Of a DNA stretch of 64,000 nucleotides, positions 21,719 to 33,084 are shown in pieces. How positions within the stretch are numbered: the first letter of the stretch is position 1; each line of letters begins with the position of its first letter. The notes below the pieces were generated by a model. That model saw nothing but the letters and a program-made list of their open reading frames with translations. It was not told the origin of the DNA and did no database searches. The DNA lies in assembly GCA_031761405.1 (NCBI GenBank), contig JASEVX010000013.1, forward strand, positions 45,326,105 to 45,390,104, given 5' to 3'. The position numbers were made by a program, and so were the translations under genes. Origin of the DNA: Serripes groenlandicus (Eukaryota > Mollusca > Bivalvia > Cardiida > Cardiidae).

Positions 21719-22213
21719 TGTGTGTATACCACGTGACTTTTGACGTCATATTTGCATGGTCAGACAGCAATAATTGCTCTTGTTAAGAATGTAAAAACAA
21801 TGGTAACTTTTTTATTTCTTCACACTTTATAATGAGACATGGCGCAATCTACGCCGCTTACAATGTCCTATCTCATGGTTTTTACAGGAGTTTGATTGGT
21901 GGTCTAGTTTTTTCAAACACTTCGACGAACCTGTTCTCAAAATCCAGTTTTGATAATGCTCCGACTGTCGGCGATATTAATAAACTTTGAGAAAAGGTTC
22001 ATCGAAGTGTTTGAAGAAACTAAACCACTAATCAAACTCCGTTGAAAAAACGGAGATATGGCTCTGTAAGCGGCGTAGACTGCGCCATGTTTCATTAAAA
22101 ATTATGAAGAAATAAAAATAAAAAAGTTACCTTTGTTTTTACTTCTAAACCGAAGTAAAATATTTCTGTCCACCGTAGCATTTCTGACGTAAAAGTCAAG
22201 TGGTATACACACA
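21719..22213. mobile_element. Foldback element, about 495 bp
   Basis: Two imperfect arms of about 220-240 bp in inverted order around a short centre near 21940-21985. Termini TGTGTGTATACCAC and GTGGTATACACACA. Both arms contain CTACGCCGCTTACA and AACACTTCGAYGAACC in mirrored order. No ORF. No clear target duplication. Confidence 0.75.
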
Positions 22214-23130
22214 ATATAATCATTAATTTCAATCTTTTAGTAAGCTACCCCCTTATAAATAATGGTAGGTTGTATTTATTTGCTTCTCTTTAAAGATTCA
22301 AAGTAGCTACGATATTGCAATTGATATAGTATATACATTAAACAAAACATAATACTTGCATTTTTTACGGGATAGCGAGAATGATATTTTCAACAATATC
22401 GGTATGTCTTATCGTGCATCAGTAACGCAACATATAAAACTTTCGTGAATTAATGAGTAGTGACGGGTTGATACTTATTCATGCGAAGAAAATTGTATTT
22501 CAGGTATACAACAGTTACACAGCAAAATAGATGTATAGGTCTATTTATTACCGTATAATTTGCAATAAAATAACTATTCGGGAAGAAATAAATTCAAATA
22601 TCCATTTTAAGTAGGGAGTAGATTCATGATACCATAAAGTTGATGATTATTGTGGGGGGGAAAGGTTGTCAATTTTAATTCCGCTAACTGCGTTGCAGCT
22701 AACATATCGCAATGGGCGTTCCGACGCGCGACATCGGTAAAACGGCATTCTGATTTACTAAAAATCGGCTCCACAGATTTTCTTGAAATTCGTGTAACTT
22801 GTAGTAGAAAGAGTGATCGTAATGATATGTACTTCTTAAAATCATATCTCGGGTAAATTTTTAGTAAATTAAAAAAATTATGTAATTACTTTGAAAATAT
22901 TCCAGCGAATTTTTCATTAAAAATCGGGTACTTTTATCTGAATCGTCATGGCAGAAACATTAAATTTATATCATGACACAGGTAACTTTATACTATATAA
23001 TTCGGTGTTATTGGTGTTTGAATAGCAATTCAAACAATACAGTACTTGCGTTTTCTTTAACCACGCTGTTATTTTCACAAAAATATACGTTTTGACGTCG
23101 AACACGACGTTATTTCAAAGGTATGATTCC
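22214..23130. other. Unassigned AT-rich DNA
   Basis: No gene or recognised repeat. Confidence 0.4.
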
Positions 23131-23340
23131 ACCTTAGGATGAACTTAGTCCCGACAGGGTTGGTTTGCTTTAATGCTCAGGCTCACGAGTATATATCCAG
23201 TTATTCTCTCATTTTTTTCATAACTTGTTGTATGAGGGGTTGGAGTTAAAATGTTTCCAGTTATTTTATCGTGTCACTTATTTTTGTAGATGAAATTGGA
23301 CTTATTTGTTGTAGTGGTAATGAACACCACCGTATTGGAC
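23131..23340. repeat. Segmental duplication block A2, including a gene-end fragment
   Basis: Matches 26029-26237 (shared GAGGGGTTGGAGTTAAAATG and TAATGAACACCACCGT). The counterpart includes the last ~65 bases of the coding sequence in the terminal exon at 26172-26365. In this copy similarity stops at GTATTGGAC and the rest of the gene is absent. Confidence 0.8.
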
Positions 23341-23341
23341 G

Positions 23342-23692
23342 TGGTTTGTGGAATCGCGAGAAAACCAACAATATGGCCGAGAGCTGCGTAATGTATCTAC
23401 CCATACCAGCCTGCGCAGACCGCGCAGACTGACGCGCGCCGACACATTCCGCTTCAGGGGGATAGAGGTATAGAGTAATGATTCCTGAAACAGAAAATCC
23501 ATAGGAGGCGAAAAGTGTCTATTCGAGTATGCCTGCGCGGCATGCTTAGGCTGATCCGGTCGATACTTTACGCAGAGTCCCCAATCTTGGTTTTCTCGCG
23601 GGACGGCTTATATTGTTAAACCCTAACAAAGCAAAATAGGAGCGGTGCTCCAGGTAAACCAACCCTATCGTAATTATTACACGACGTGTGAA
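23342..23692. repeat. Segmental duplication block A3 with an inverted-repeat MITE
   Basis: Matches 28021-28394. Inside, 23355-23602 is an element with ends CGAGAAAACCAAC and GTTGGTTTTCTCG and inner inverted words CTGCGTAATGTATC and GATACTTTACGCAG. Confidence 0.75.
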
Positions 23693-24330
23693 ACAAGAAA
23701 TTTCTTTAAGAAAGATAAACGGCGATCAATATGAAAAAACACTAAGAAATGGAACATACGCATATTATTTGATATTTGATCTTACTTATTAGAATGACAG
23801 AAAACAATATCGTTCAATATGTAATATTTGGTTTATAAATGTTTTAGTTATACTTTGGTTTTGATATGAATAAGAGAGAAATAAAAGATTGCCCCTGCCG
23901 GGAAGCGAACCACAGACCTTTCACTTGATAATCCAAGTCAACATCCATTACACTAGCGATTACGCGAGGCTCCCAAGAGGTGTATTATGTAACACAGTAT
24001 AAGTTTCAATTGACGATAAATAACTGAAAATTTATCATGTTTCAAAAATAATTAATATTTTGATCTTAAATATTGTATTTCCTACGTTTTCACTGATTTT
24101 TTTCACTGAAATTTATTTTTTAAGGAAAATAATTAAAGGTTAGTATGCAGAACATTTTATTTTAAAACTTCACCTTATAGGATCGCCAACTTAACTATGA
24201 ACCAATCAAAACGTTTCATTTAATTTAATTCTTCGACATTATTCATTAAATACAACATTTGATTGGTCTACAATTTAGATCATTTGTGTATCATCTAGGT
24301 CAAAACCCACGTCAGTCAGCTATCGCCGAA
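23693..24330. other. Insert in duplication copy A with a tRNA-like fragment
   Basis: Absent from the second copy. 23885-23972 on the minus strand has an A-box-like TAGTGTAATGGATG and a B-box-like GGTTCGCTTCC, but the acceptor and anticodon stems pair poorly. It is scored as a tRNA-derived fragment, not a functional tRNA. Confidence 0.5.
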
Positions 24331-24562
24331 AAAAGACATGCGTGTTCTTATGTGCTAAAGGATTCAAATTGACACTGCTTCACAGAGAGTTCTTGAAACC
24401 TTCCATTGTAAATCGGCGATCTGTGCAGAGTATGATCAGACTGTGTGCGGACCCATTGGCTAATCTGGATAAATACTTTACGGTTCGTGTTCGCAGAGCG
24501 CCGCTATTTGTACGAAGTCAAGTAACCTAAGGGAAGTAACTGCGGCAAAAAAACACGTTGAA
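24331..24562. repeat. Segmental duplication block A4
   Basis: Matches 28392-28640 (shared GACATGCGTGTTCTTATGTG and CCTTCCATTGTAAATCGGCG). Confidence 0.8.
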
Positions 24563-24751
24563 TTTCTGTTTCGGATTCATTTGTACAACGGATAAAAAGG
24601 TCGAAGAACTTCTTATATTCAAACAAAGGTTACTTTTTTCCTTAATGTTTTATTTTATTTCAGAACCATGAATTTAGTTCCATTAAGATGTTTTAATTTA
24701 CTGATCGTACAACGTCAAATTACTTTCGTCAATCATCGGAGAATGGATTAT

Positions 24752-24978
24752 TGATTGATTGATTAGTGTTTAACGCCGTCTCCAATGATTTTTCCGTCAT
24801 ATCACAGCGACCAGTTGACTTATACGTTTCCTGGTTTTCCCACACCAGTACACCACACAACATACTTTCCAAGCAACTGGCTGCTTTTCCACATAGACTG
24901 TTAAACAGCCCATTGGTGAAAGACGAATGACGCAGGTCACAATGACTTTTGTCAAACGTCGGAAGAATGTTGGCCGAG
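24752..24978 (-). mobile_element. tRNA-derived SINE, head replaced by microsatellite
   Basis: Body as at 8240. The sequence breaks at GTTGGCCGAGCTC, exactly where the (TCTG)n tract starts, so the head was lost. Confidence 0.7.
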
Positions 24979-25178
<200 letters not shown>

Positions 25179-25823
25179 ACAAAGACAAAATTGGATTGAA
25201 ATGGATTGAATGATGGCAAGACAACAACAGCATCAACAATGGTATGAACCACGATAGAAATGAACAACAATGAACAACATCATCAGTAATAATATGAGAT
25301 ATATATAATAGTAACAACAGCGTTTGAGTCTCAAAACGTCCAGAAGAATAACGGCTTAGAATGAAAGACAATGGGTGCATACAATTGATTATGAAATTAT
25401 AGTTATCACAGTGTTCGTAGTGTTATGAGTATCATTTAATACAAATCTTAATTGATGTGAGTAATTTTTATTTGATATGAGTATTTATTACATATCGATT
25501 CATTTTCCCTTACATTTCCCCCCGCACAAATACATGCAACAATCACGCGCACATACAATACGACGTTTATAAACTTGGTATACCGTTACCAAATATGGTA
25601 ATATTTTTAATCCATGTAAAGTATATGCTTTCATTATTGAAAACATTTGAATCTGTATAGCGTGCATTCTTTATGTCTTTAAAAATAAAACAGTAATAAA
25701 ATGAATAGAAAAAGTGTGTTTCAGTAGCGTTACGTGACCTTGTATTTGATTCTCAGAGCGTGGTAAAATTGACAACTCGCCCGACCTTTAGTCTCGCGAG
25801 ATATCAAATTTACAACGCGTCTA
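25179..25823. other. Unassigned AT-rich DNA
   Basis: No gene or recognised repeat. Confidence 0.4.
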
Positions 25824-26237
25824 GTAGTAAAATACAAAGCCACATAACAGTGTTGCAACATAATATTTGCTATTTATTTGATCGAGGTCTTTCTTGTTGA
25901 CCGTGCAGTTGTATTCATACTTCAAATTTGTTCTCGAGCATTCTCGATCTTCTTCATGACGTCATTATTCTCGCCCTTTTGCAGCGTGACTTTGTGTTTG
26001 CAGCCAACTGTTTTACTTTCTTCTGATGCCTTAAGATGTACGAAATCCTCGACAGGGTTGGTTTGCTTTGATGCTTAGTCTCACGAGTATATATCCAGTT
26101 GTTCAGTCACTTTTTTCATAACTTGTTATATGAGGGGTTGGAGTTAAAATGTTTCCAGTTATTTTATCGTGTCATTTATTTTTGTAAATAAAATTGGACT
26201 TATTTGTTGTTGTGGTAATGAACACCACCGTGTTGGA
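25824..26237. repeat. Segmental duplication blocks B1+B2
   Basis: Continuous counterpart of blocks A1 and A2, which are 2.8 kb apart in the first copy. Its right end overlaps the 3' end of the minus-strand gene. Confidence 0.8.
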
Positions 26238-26365
26238 CAGGACCTCATCGGGAAGCGTCGTGTACACCTTGATCAAAATGTTTGTGACGTCACGGCTCGC
26301 TGACCAAACGTGAAGAATCTGCTTATTCCAGTTTTCTAATGAATTCTGGGTAGATTGTACAACAC
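26172..26365 (-). CDS. Terminal exon of a minus-strand gene (kinase-like?)
   Basis: The exon begins after a good acceptor (TTTTTTGTCTTTTATAG). Its first two bases complete a Gly codon with the single base left by exon 26928-27093, so the phases agree. It adds 63 residues (VVQSTQNSLENWNKQILHVW near the start; TLPDEVLSNTVVFITTTTNK near the end) and stops at TGA (26174-26172). AATAAA immediately precedes and overlaps the stop region and could serve as a polyadenylation signal. No domain recognised. Confidence 0.7.
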
Positions 26366-26927
26366 CTATAAAAGACAAAAAATACATCGGTGAAAATATC
26401 TGTAACATAGAATGGCACATACCGTGTAATAATAATCTATACCTCAAGATAGAACCACCCGGGGAAGAGAAAAATAGTAGGCCTACCATTGATCATTCGA
26501 CTCGGTAATTGTGAAATGACGTCATATATTACGTCATTACATTCTTTGCGACACAAAACGACTGCTTTTATCACACGATAACGTAAGGTTTGAGACATCA
26601 TATCAATATTCTTCGATCGTATAATATGATGTAGTACATAATTTATATACCAAAGAAATTTGATACGATCATTTTTATCCATCGTGACGTTATCCGTTAT
26701 TAACAAACTCGTGCATACGCACTCTTTTGTTTCAAGCGTAAATTTTTAATGGTCATGGTTGAAATATATAATTACTCAAACACGTGCTGTTCATATTATA
26801 CTTTTACTAAATGTTTCGGCATTACGCCTTCGTCATGAATCATGTGTTGTACTTAATCTAATATATGTCTTATAATGGACGTAGTGCTAATAATAAACTT
26901 ACAAAGAATATATATATATATATTTAC
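26366..26927 (-). other. Intron of the minus-strand gene
   Basis: Bounded by a GTAAAT donor at 26927 and an acceptor at 26366. Contains a TA repeat near 26909-26923. Confidence 0.65.
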
Positions 26928-27093
26928 CTTTCAGTTTCTTTGTCAGTAAATGCCTAGCGTCCTCCTCGTCGAAGACCCCGCCCCAAAACTTCATGGCCCT
27001 AGTCACGGACACGCCCAGTTTCGTACCGAATATCTCACACACGTAATCTGTGATGGCTCCACCCATCGGGAAATAGTCAACCTCCATCTCCGT
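26928..27093 (-). CDS. Internal exon of the same minus-strand gene
   Basis: 166 bp between an acceptor (TTCTATTACAG) and a GTAAAT donor. It enters in phase 0 from the exon ending at 29363 and leaves in phase 1. Encodes TEMEVDYFPMGGAITDYVCE and, further on, VTRAMKFWGGVFDEEDARHL. Exact phase agreement across three exons is the main evidence that this is a real gene. Function not recognised from this exon alone. Confidence 0.72.
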
Positions 27094-27179
27094 CTGTAAT
27101 AGAATATAATGTAAATGTTGTTGTATAACTTGACACTATCAAAGCTTTAACAAAAGTGTGTTTTTCACATTGTAAAACC

Positions 27180-27375
27180 CCTATTTGACACTCAACTCCT
27201 ACGATTCTTTTGAGTACCCACACTATTGGATTTGGATTAGAATAAGAGAGATACTGGTGGAAAAAACTCTCTCATATGATACTTAACTCTTATGTTGTGG
27301 GTACTCAAAATAATCGTCGCAGCGAGATAATTCGTTTGAGTACCCACAGTATCGGGTTTGGTCAAGACTAAGAGA
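27180..27375. repeat. Short inverted-repeat element (GAGTACCCACA)
   Basis: TTTTGAGTACCCACA and TGTGGGTACTCAAAA words in alternating orientation. Related pieces at 43085-43165, 49505-49565 and 52370-52455. Confidence 0.6.
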
Positions 27376-27412
27376 GATACTGGTGGAAAAATGCTTCCTT
27401 GTCCTTATCCTA

Positions 27413-27728
27413 TGTTTAACGTAAATGTTTGTGTACTATACGGCAATATTGACCTGGTCCTGATATGTGTGTATAATAGTATTATCGGGTTCCGGATCCC
27501 TTGTGTAAGTAACCTTTCAAAGCCTAGGACTGGTAAGTCATGGCGGGATCATGGTTAAATGTTTAACGTAAATGTGGGTGTATTACTCGGCAATATTGAC
27601 CTGGTCCTGACATTTGTGTAAAAGAGTATTACCGGGTTCCGGATCCCGTTCAGTGCGGGGTGCCCTTGTGCAAGTAACATTTCAAAGCCAAGGACTCACT
27701 GGTAAGTCATCGCGGGATCATGGTTCAA
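27413..27728 (+). repeat. Tandem duplication, about 150 bp
   Basis: Two copies (about 27413-27555 and 27561-27728) share CGGCAATATTGACCTGGTCC and GGTTCCGGATCCC. The second has a short extra block. Confidence 0.8.
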
Positions 27729-27759
27729 TGTTTTTGGGTTTACTGTCGCTCCGATATGT

Positions 27760-28038
27760 GTCCAATTCCACCAACCTTACTTAGCGCTAAGTAATCCTTT
27801 AAAAATGCTTAAAGGCAATTATCATCACTTTTGTATCCCTCATGAAATTGCCAAAATATTCAATTTAGTAACAAGCATTGTTATTCAGCATGGTAACTAT
27901 TTATGTCTATTTAGTCATTTCCCTTAAAATCATTCCATCATTCATGTTTTACAAAATATTAGTGAAACAAAAATGACGAAATGTTCCTTTAAGTATTTAA
28001 GTATAACTTAGCGCTATGTATGGTTTGTGGAATTGGAC
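27760..28038. mobile_element. Inverted-repeat MITE (GTCCAATTCCAC)
   Basis: Ends GTCCAATTCCACCAA and TTTGTGGAATTGGAC. Inner palindromic ACTTAGCGCTAAGT near the left and TTAGCGCTA near the right. A second copy is at 30350. Confidence 0.75.
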
Positions 28039-28640
28039 TCAAATAATATATGAGCTGTCCAGCGAGAAAACCAACGTTATGGCCTCTGCGTAATGTATCG
28101 ACCCAGATCAGCCTGCGCAATCCGCGCACACTGATCCTCGCAGACACATTCCGCCTCAGTGGGATAGAGGTATAGAGTAATGATTCCTGAAACAGAAAAT
28201 CAACAGGGGGTGAAAAGTGTCTATCCGGGTAACCTGCGCGGCATGCTTAAGCTGATCTGGGTCGATACTTTACGCAGAGTCCCCAATGTTGGTTTTCTCG
28301 CGGAACGGCTCATATTGTTAAACCCTAACAAAGCAAAATATTGGCGGTGCTCCAGGTAAACCAACCCTATGGTAATTATTACACGACATGTGAAAACAAA
28401 GACATGCGTGTTCTTATGTGCTAAAGGATTCAAATTGATACTGCTTTACAGAGATTTATTGAAACCTTCCATTGTAAATCGGCGATCAGTGCAGAGCCTG
28501 ATCAGACTACGTGTGGACCCATTGGCTAATCTGGATCAACCCTGGTCGCAAATGCTTCACGGTTGGTTTTCGCAGAGCGCCGATATGTGTACGAAGTAAT
28601 AATATAGTAACCTAAGGGAAGTAACTGTGGCAAAAAAAAC
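28021..28640. repeat. Segmental duplication blocks B3+B4
   Basis: Counterpart of 23342-23692 and 24331-24562, here contiguous. 28062-28304 is the CGAGAAAACCAAC inverted-repeat element. Confidence 0.8.
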
Positions 28641-28714
28641 TTTGCATTGGTTTTTACGGTTATCTTTCGTTGATTTGTATCTTGAACCCTTTTTTTACCG
28701 AACAACATAAATTT

Positions 28715-28890
28715 CTGTTTCGGCTGCTTTTCCACATAGACTGTTAAACAGCCAAATAGTGAAAGACGAATGACGCATGTCACAGTGACTTTTGTTAAAC
28801 GTCGGAAATAATGTTGGCCGAGTTGGGATTCGAACTCACAACCCCTGGATTGAAATCCCGCGTCGCTACCGACTGAGCTATTGGGGCTCG
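28715..28890 (-). mobile_element. tRNA-derived SINE, tail truncated
   Basis: Complete head on the minus strand: AGCTCAGTCGGTAGCGACGC, then GAGTTCGAATCCC. The distal tail is missing. Confidence 0.75.
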
Positions 28891-29362
28891 GCTGGAGAAT
28901 GGATCAGCCGGGGTTCAATATCACTGGATTATAATCGGTAATATAATAAAGAAATAGGACCAAACTATCCCGCATTATCATTTTTCTGGTGTAGGCTATA
29001 TTACATCAGACGACTTTCGAAAACATAGTGAGAAGTTGTGCCCAATCCACATTGTTTCTAACTCTGTATCCAAGGTAAAAAAAAAATATATATATTTTTA
29101 GATGTTTTTTGTTTTTTTCCAAAGCTTATTCTTATTCAAAATTCACAAAGTAAAACACTTTCTGGTTGGATTATCCATATGGTTTGGCAACTCAGAAATT
29201 ATGTTACACTTTCAGGATATACTACGAATTTAGAATAAAAATGTATGGTTTAGCAAATAAGAAATGATGTGTTGCCTTTACTTTAAATTTGAGAATGTTT
29301 TTCAAATATAGAATTAGAACGTAATTAAAATATTTTGATTAATACGAACTGTCAAAACTTAC

Positions 29363-29878
29363 CTTAAGAAGTTTCGCCTGAAAAGCCTTCAGTAACACTT
29401 CGAATGACAACATCTCGGAGATTTCCGAGGATCCCCCCGCATTCGGCACGTCTACAAGCTTGATTGCGTCACGTGATAGATTCATATTGGCAAGATTCTT
29501 GTTCGGCTCGAAGTCACAATGAACGATCCCACCCGTCTTGTTATCCTGGATTAATGAAACGAATTTGAACCACTGATCGATTTTGACAGTAAAGTTTTCA
29601 CCGAAATACACATTTAATGAGGATGATTGATGTTTTACAGAATGTGATGATTCTGACTCCCGATTAGTTTGTGCGCATGTCCGGGTATTTCCTACCACTG
29701 AATCCTTTAACAATGTCCCAGTATTCAAGGCAGATCGGGAATATTCCCTTCTCTTGCTTTGGCAAGGATGACTCAGAGACCCGCTTTTGGAAGGACCCGT
29801 TAAAAACCCGACGGGAGTTTGAAAAACGGGTGGAATCCCGGCTAGCTTGTAGGGTGAACTGTTCGAAAATGTGATCAT
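29363..29878 (-). CDS. Exon with weak protein-kinase-like catalytic motif
   Basis: The frame ends in a perfect donor (AAG then GTAAGT at 29362) in phase 0 and continues into 27093. Counting from the Met at 29878, residues 118-128 (IVHCDFEPNKN) resemble a kinase catalytic loop (HxDxxxxN) and residues 140-144 (KLVDV) the metal-binding segment. The loop Asn is off by one position and the DFG Phe-Gly is absent, as in divergent secretory-pathway kinases or pseudokinases. The 5' limit is unsure: a Gln-rich frame overlaps (see 29664-30017). The kinase assignment is tentative; that this is an expressed exon is better supported. Confidence 0.55.
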
Positions 29879-30017
29879 GCGCCTGTCCCTGCTGCTGTTG
29901 TTGTTGTTGTTGTTGCTGCTGCTGCCGTTGTTGATGATGATGATGATGCCGATTTCGCTGGTGTTGATTCATTGTCGATCGTCGTTTGTGTTTTCTGTGT
30001 GGCTCACAAAAGATCAT
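29664..30017 (-). other. Overlapping Gln/His-rich frame, possible 5' part of the exon
   Basis: A second minus frame starts just after an in-frame stop. It reads His5, then a Q12 run, then GIFPICLEYWDIVKGFSGRK and stops at 29664. The region after the Q-run looks more protein-like than the same bases in the kinase frame. The two may join through a small intron, a frameshift in the gene or an assembly error. Confidence 0.4.
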
Positions 30018-30183
30018 TTAAACCGGAATGGTTTTACTCTTTTTACTGTTATTGAACAGGTTGTGTATTCACTAATTGAATATTGTCTGAAACACACAGG
30101 TAACGAATCTAATACATTTTTCTGTTCCTCTTGTTTGATATTATGATACGATTGCACCATTTCAGCGTTTATTTATATAGTCC

Positions 30184-30313
30184 GGTACATCCAGTACTAA
30201 AAATAGAAATTGTGTCAGTAGCAACCAATGAAATGATTGGATATGATGTCATGATGGTAAAAGCCAATGTCTAAAAATAGGTGATTACGTTTTTCCAATA
30301 CACTGGATGTACC
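30184..30313. mobile_element. Short inverted-repeat MITE (GGTACATCCAGT)
   Basis: 130 bp with perfect 12-bp ends GGTACATCCAGT and ACTGGATGTACC. No coding sequence. Confidence 0.65.
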
Positions 30314-30349
30314 CTTTTCCGCTTGATTATTTTATATTTAAACATCAGG

Positions 30350-30598
30350 GTCCAATTCCACCACAACTTACTTAGCTAAGTAATAACTTAAATACTTAAA
30401 AGCATATTTCATCATTTTTGTTTCCTTAATAAAAAATCCCAAATATTTCATTTCTTAACCAGTATTGTTAGTCAGCAATGTACCTATTTATATCAACTTA
30501 GTCATATACATTCTACCATTAACGTTTTACAAAGTATTAGGGAAACACAAATGATGAAATATGCTATATATTTAAGTAATACGTATCGCTAATTGGAC
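30350..30598. mobile_element. Inverted-repeat MITE, second GTCCAATTCCAC copy
   Basis: Same ends and body order as 27760-28038 with more drift (right end CTAATTGGAC). Confidence 0.7.
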
Positions 30599-30714
30599 CC
30601 AGATACCTTTCACCATTCAGATTTAGCCGGAAACGGAGACATTTGCTAATCATGATCAAGTTGTCCCCATCCAAGAAGGAAATTCACTCCATTTCTAGAT
30701 AATGTTTGGCATCA

Positions 30715-30943
30715 TTAACCTTTTCCCACCTGCAGACGTATTTTGACGCAATAGCAGCAGACGACTTTTGAAAACATTGTGGCCAAAGGTGAAATAACTC
30801 ATGGTGAGCATTTTTTCCTTTGGCCACAATGTTTTCAACTTTATTTAACAATTAACCTATCTTTTATGGAGATTTTTCAGGTTTTTGTCACTATGTTTTC
30901 AATGTCGTCTGCTGCAGTTTTGTTGTATGTGGGAAAGGATTAA
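30715..30943 (-). mobile_element. TTAA MITE, near-complete
   Basis: TTAA both sides. Diverged left end CCTTTTCCCACCTGCAGACG, right end TGTATGTGGGAAAGGAT. Central hairpin around CTCATGGTGAGC. Confidence 0.8.
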
Positions 30944-31088
30944 TATATATTATTAATTAATAAACCCGTCCTTTGGAAAAAGGGACAAGTAGACATATAG
31001 ATCTAAACAGTGTGGAATCAGATCGCCATGTACATCGGTCCAGTCTTACATGTATTAGGATACAAGTTGATATCAGTTTTACCACTTC

Positions 31089-31345
31089 AGTAGCGTTGTA
31101 GTAGAGCGGTCGCCTCGGTGCGGGAGGTCGCGGGTTCGATCCCCGGCCGGGTCATACCAAAGACTTTACAAGTGTAGTATAGCTAGTTGGCGCTCAGTGT
31201 TGCGGGGTTAGCATTAGGACTGACTGGCTTGCATCAGGATATATGGACCAGATGTACTGGTAAGTTACCATGGAAACGCCGTGATATAACTGAAAATGTG
31301 TTGAAAGCGGCGTACAATCTATCAATCTATCGTTCTAGCAAGTTT
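31089..31345 (+). mobile_element. Second-type tRNA-derived SINE
   Basis: Head GTAGTAGAGCGGTCGCCTCG and GCGGGTTCGATCCCC (A- and B-box-like). Core GCATTAGGACTGACTGGCTT, tail GGAAACGCCGTGATATAACT and GTTGAAAGCGGCGTA. Other copies at 35575, 36655, 37888, 41079, 42811, 46345, 47900, 48030 and 51290. Confidence 0.8.
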
Positions 31346-31624
31346 TTCTCCAATAATGTGCGAACAGCGTAGAACTTGATCAGACTATCCTGGCTAATAT
31401 ATGGATCTGGGTCTACACTGTTCTAAAAAAAAAACTTCTAACCTTCTTCTTCTTCTTCTATGATCGGTCTTATTTGACAGTAATGTGTGAATAGTGTATA
31501 ATTGAATCAGACTATCCTGGCTTATAAACGTATCTGGACCTACACTGTTTTAAAAAGATAACTTGTAACCTTCTCCAATGGACGATCTCATTTAATAGTG
31601 TATCTAAAGGTTCACATGTATCAA
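31346..31624. repeat. Degenerate direct repeat
   Basis: Two passes of GATCAGACTATCCTGGCT followed by TATGGATCTGG/CGTATCTGGACCTACACT about 120 bp apart. Confidence 0.5.
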
Positions 31625-31770
31625 CCCGTTTAAACTTGCAGACGCATTTTGACGCATCTACAGTTGACTGTATTTTAAAACATTGTTGCAAAAGGAGACA
31701 TTGCTCATGATGAACAATTTATCCTTTTGTCACAACGTGTTCAACTCTATTCAATATATGCGTACAAGGT
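31625..31770 (-). mobile_element. TTAA MITE, partial
   Basis: Keeps GACGCATTTTGACGCATCTA and the hairpin GCTCATGATGAAC. The right end is lost. Confidence 0.6.
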
Positions 31771-32172
31771 ATCCTTTCGCTTATATAAATATAACAAACT
31801 TGTGTTAGCGGTTACCTCTGTTAAGCAGCCAACTTGTAAAAAGCAGCCACTTGCAGATTACCTCCAAACAACATTAACACTTTCACACATATAACACAAA
31901 TAACACATATGACACATATAACACATATAACACAATAACACATATGACACATATGCAGTAGACGACTTTGAATGAACACAAGGCTAAACTATGGAATAAG
32001 TTAAACCTGTCGTAAGCAGCCACCAAGGGGAGAGTCTTAATCTGGTTTCTGAACACAGGTGCCTGCTTAATAGACGTTTTATAAAGACGAAAATGTTGTT
32101 TTGGGTAATCTTCAAGTGACTGTTTATTAAATGATTCGAGTTTAACGTACAACACACAAACAATGAACACTT
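31771..32172. other. Unassigned, with an ACACATA-rich tract
   Basis: 31890-31955 repeats TAACACATATGACACAT-like words. No gene. Confidence 0.4.
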
Positions 32173-32432
32173 GATTGATTGATTGATGGATGGATGGATG
32201 GATTGATGGATTGGTTAGATGGTTGGTTGATTGATTGATTGATTGCTTGATTGATTGATTTAGTGATTGATTAATTGATTGATTGATTGATTGATTGATG
32301 GATTGATGGATTGATTGATGGATGGATGGATGGATTGGTAAGATGGTTGGTAGATTAAATGATTGATTGCTTGATCGATTGATTAATTAATTGATTAACT
32401 TATTTATTGATTGATTGATTAATTAATTGATT
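32173..32432. repeat. (GATT)n-type microsatellite
   Basis: Imperfect GATT/GGAT repeats, no coding value. Confidence 0.9.
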
Positions 32433-32434
32433 AT

Positions 32435-32735
32435 AATTTAACGTTGTTTTAAACGGTATAACAGTTATACCATGACAGTTCGCCTAACGAGTTTCTCCTG
32501 GCTTTCTCGCACCAGTACTCCATACCACATTTCACCCCCTGGTAACTGGCTACCTTTCCACAAAGACTATTTAACCCATTAGTGGAAGATGAATGTCGCT
32601 TGTCACAATGTCTCTTGTCAATTATCGTAAAGATGAATTGCTGAGCCAGAGTTCGAATCCATGATCCCTGTATCGATCTAGCCCCCTCAGCGTTACCAGC
32701 GTTACCAACCTTACCAACTGAGCTTACTGGACGAC
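32435..32735 (-). mobile_element. tRNA-derived SINE
   Basis: Same family as 8240. The A-box region near 32725 (AAGCTCAGTTGGTAAGGTT on the minus strand) has drifted, with a short internal duplication. Confidence 0.65.
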
Positions 32736-33084
32736 ATAGCTCAGTAGACCATGTATACATCCGTCTACATTTATAATAGCCGAAGGTGCAACTGTTCATG
32801 AAAGAGAAACCCGAAATATAACAGATGAAACAGACTATGATTGACTTTTCATGAATTCATTTGTAAAAAGAAATGATAGTGCTTCGTAAGCCTTTGAAGG
32901 CTGGCTATTATATATTATGGAATTGTATTGTATTGTGTTGTATGTATAGGTTGCACTTTAAATAATTAAATATCTATCTATAACACAGCAAATTTTAATC
33001 CCTCAATATAACGTAAAAACAGGAGTGAAACAAGAACCCTTCTTATACTGACGCTGATTGTATTTGTTGATCACAGGAAAAGAA
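32736..33084. other. Unassigned DNA
   Basis: No gene or recognised repeat. Confidence 0.4.

Larger units (their letters stand above)
27094..29362 (-). other. Large intron carrying repeats
   Basis: About 2.3 kb. Contains a GAGTACCCACA inverted-repeat fragment (27180-27375), a 150-bp direct duplication (27413-27728), two MITEs, duplication blocks B3/B4 and a SINE. Confidence 0.6.

Noticed and set aside
23885..23972. tRNA gene
   Set aside because: Box-like words are present but the acceptor stem and anticodon loop do not form properly.
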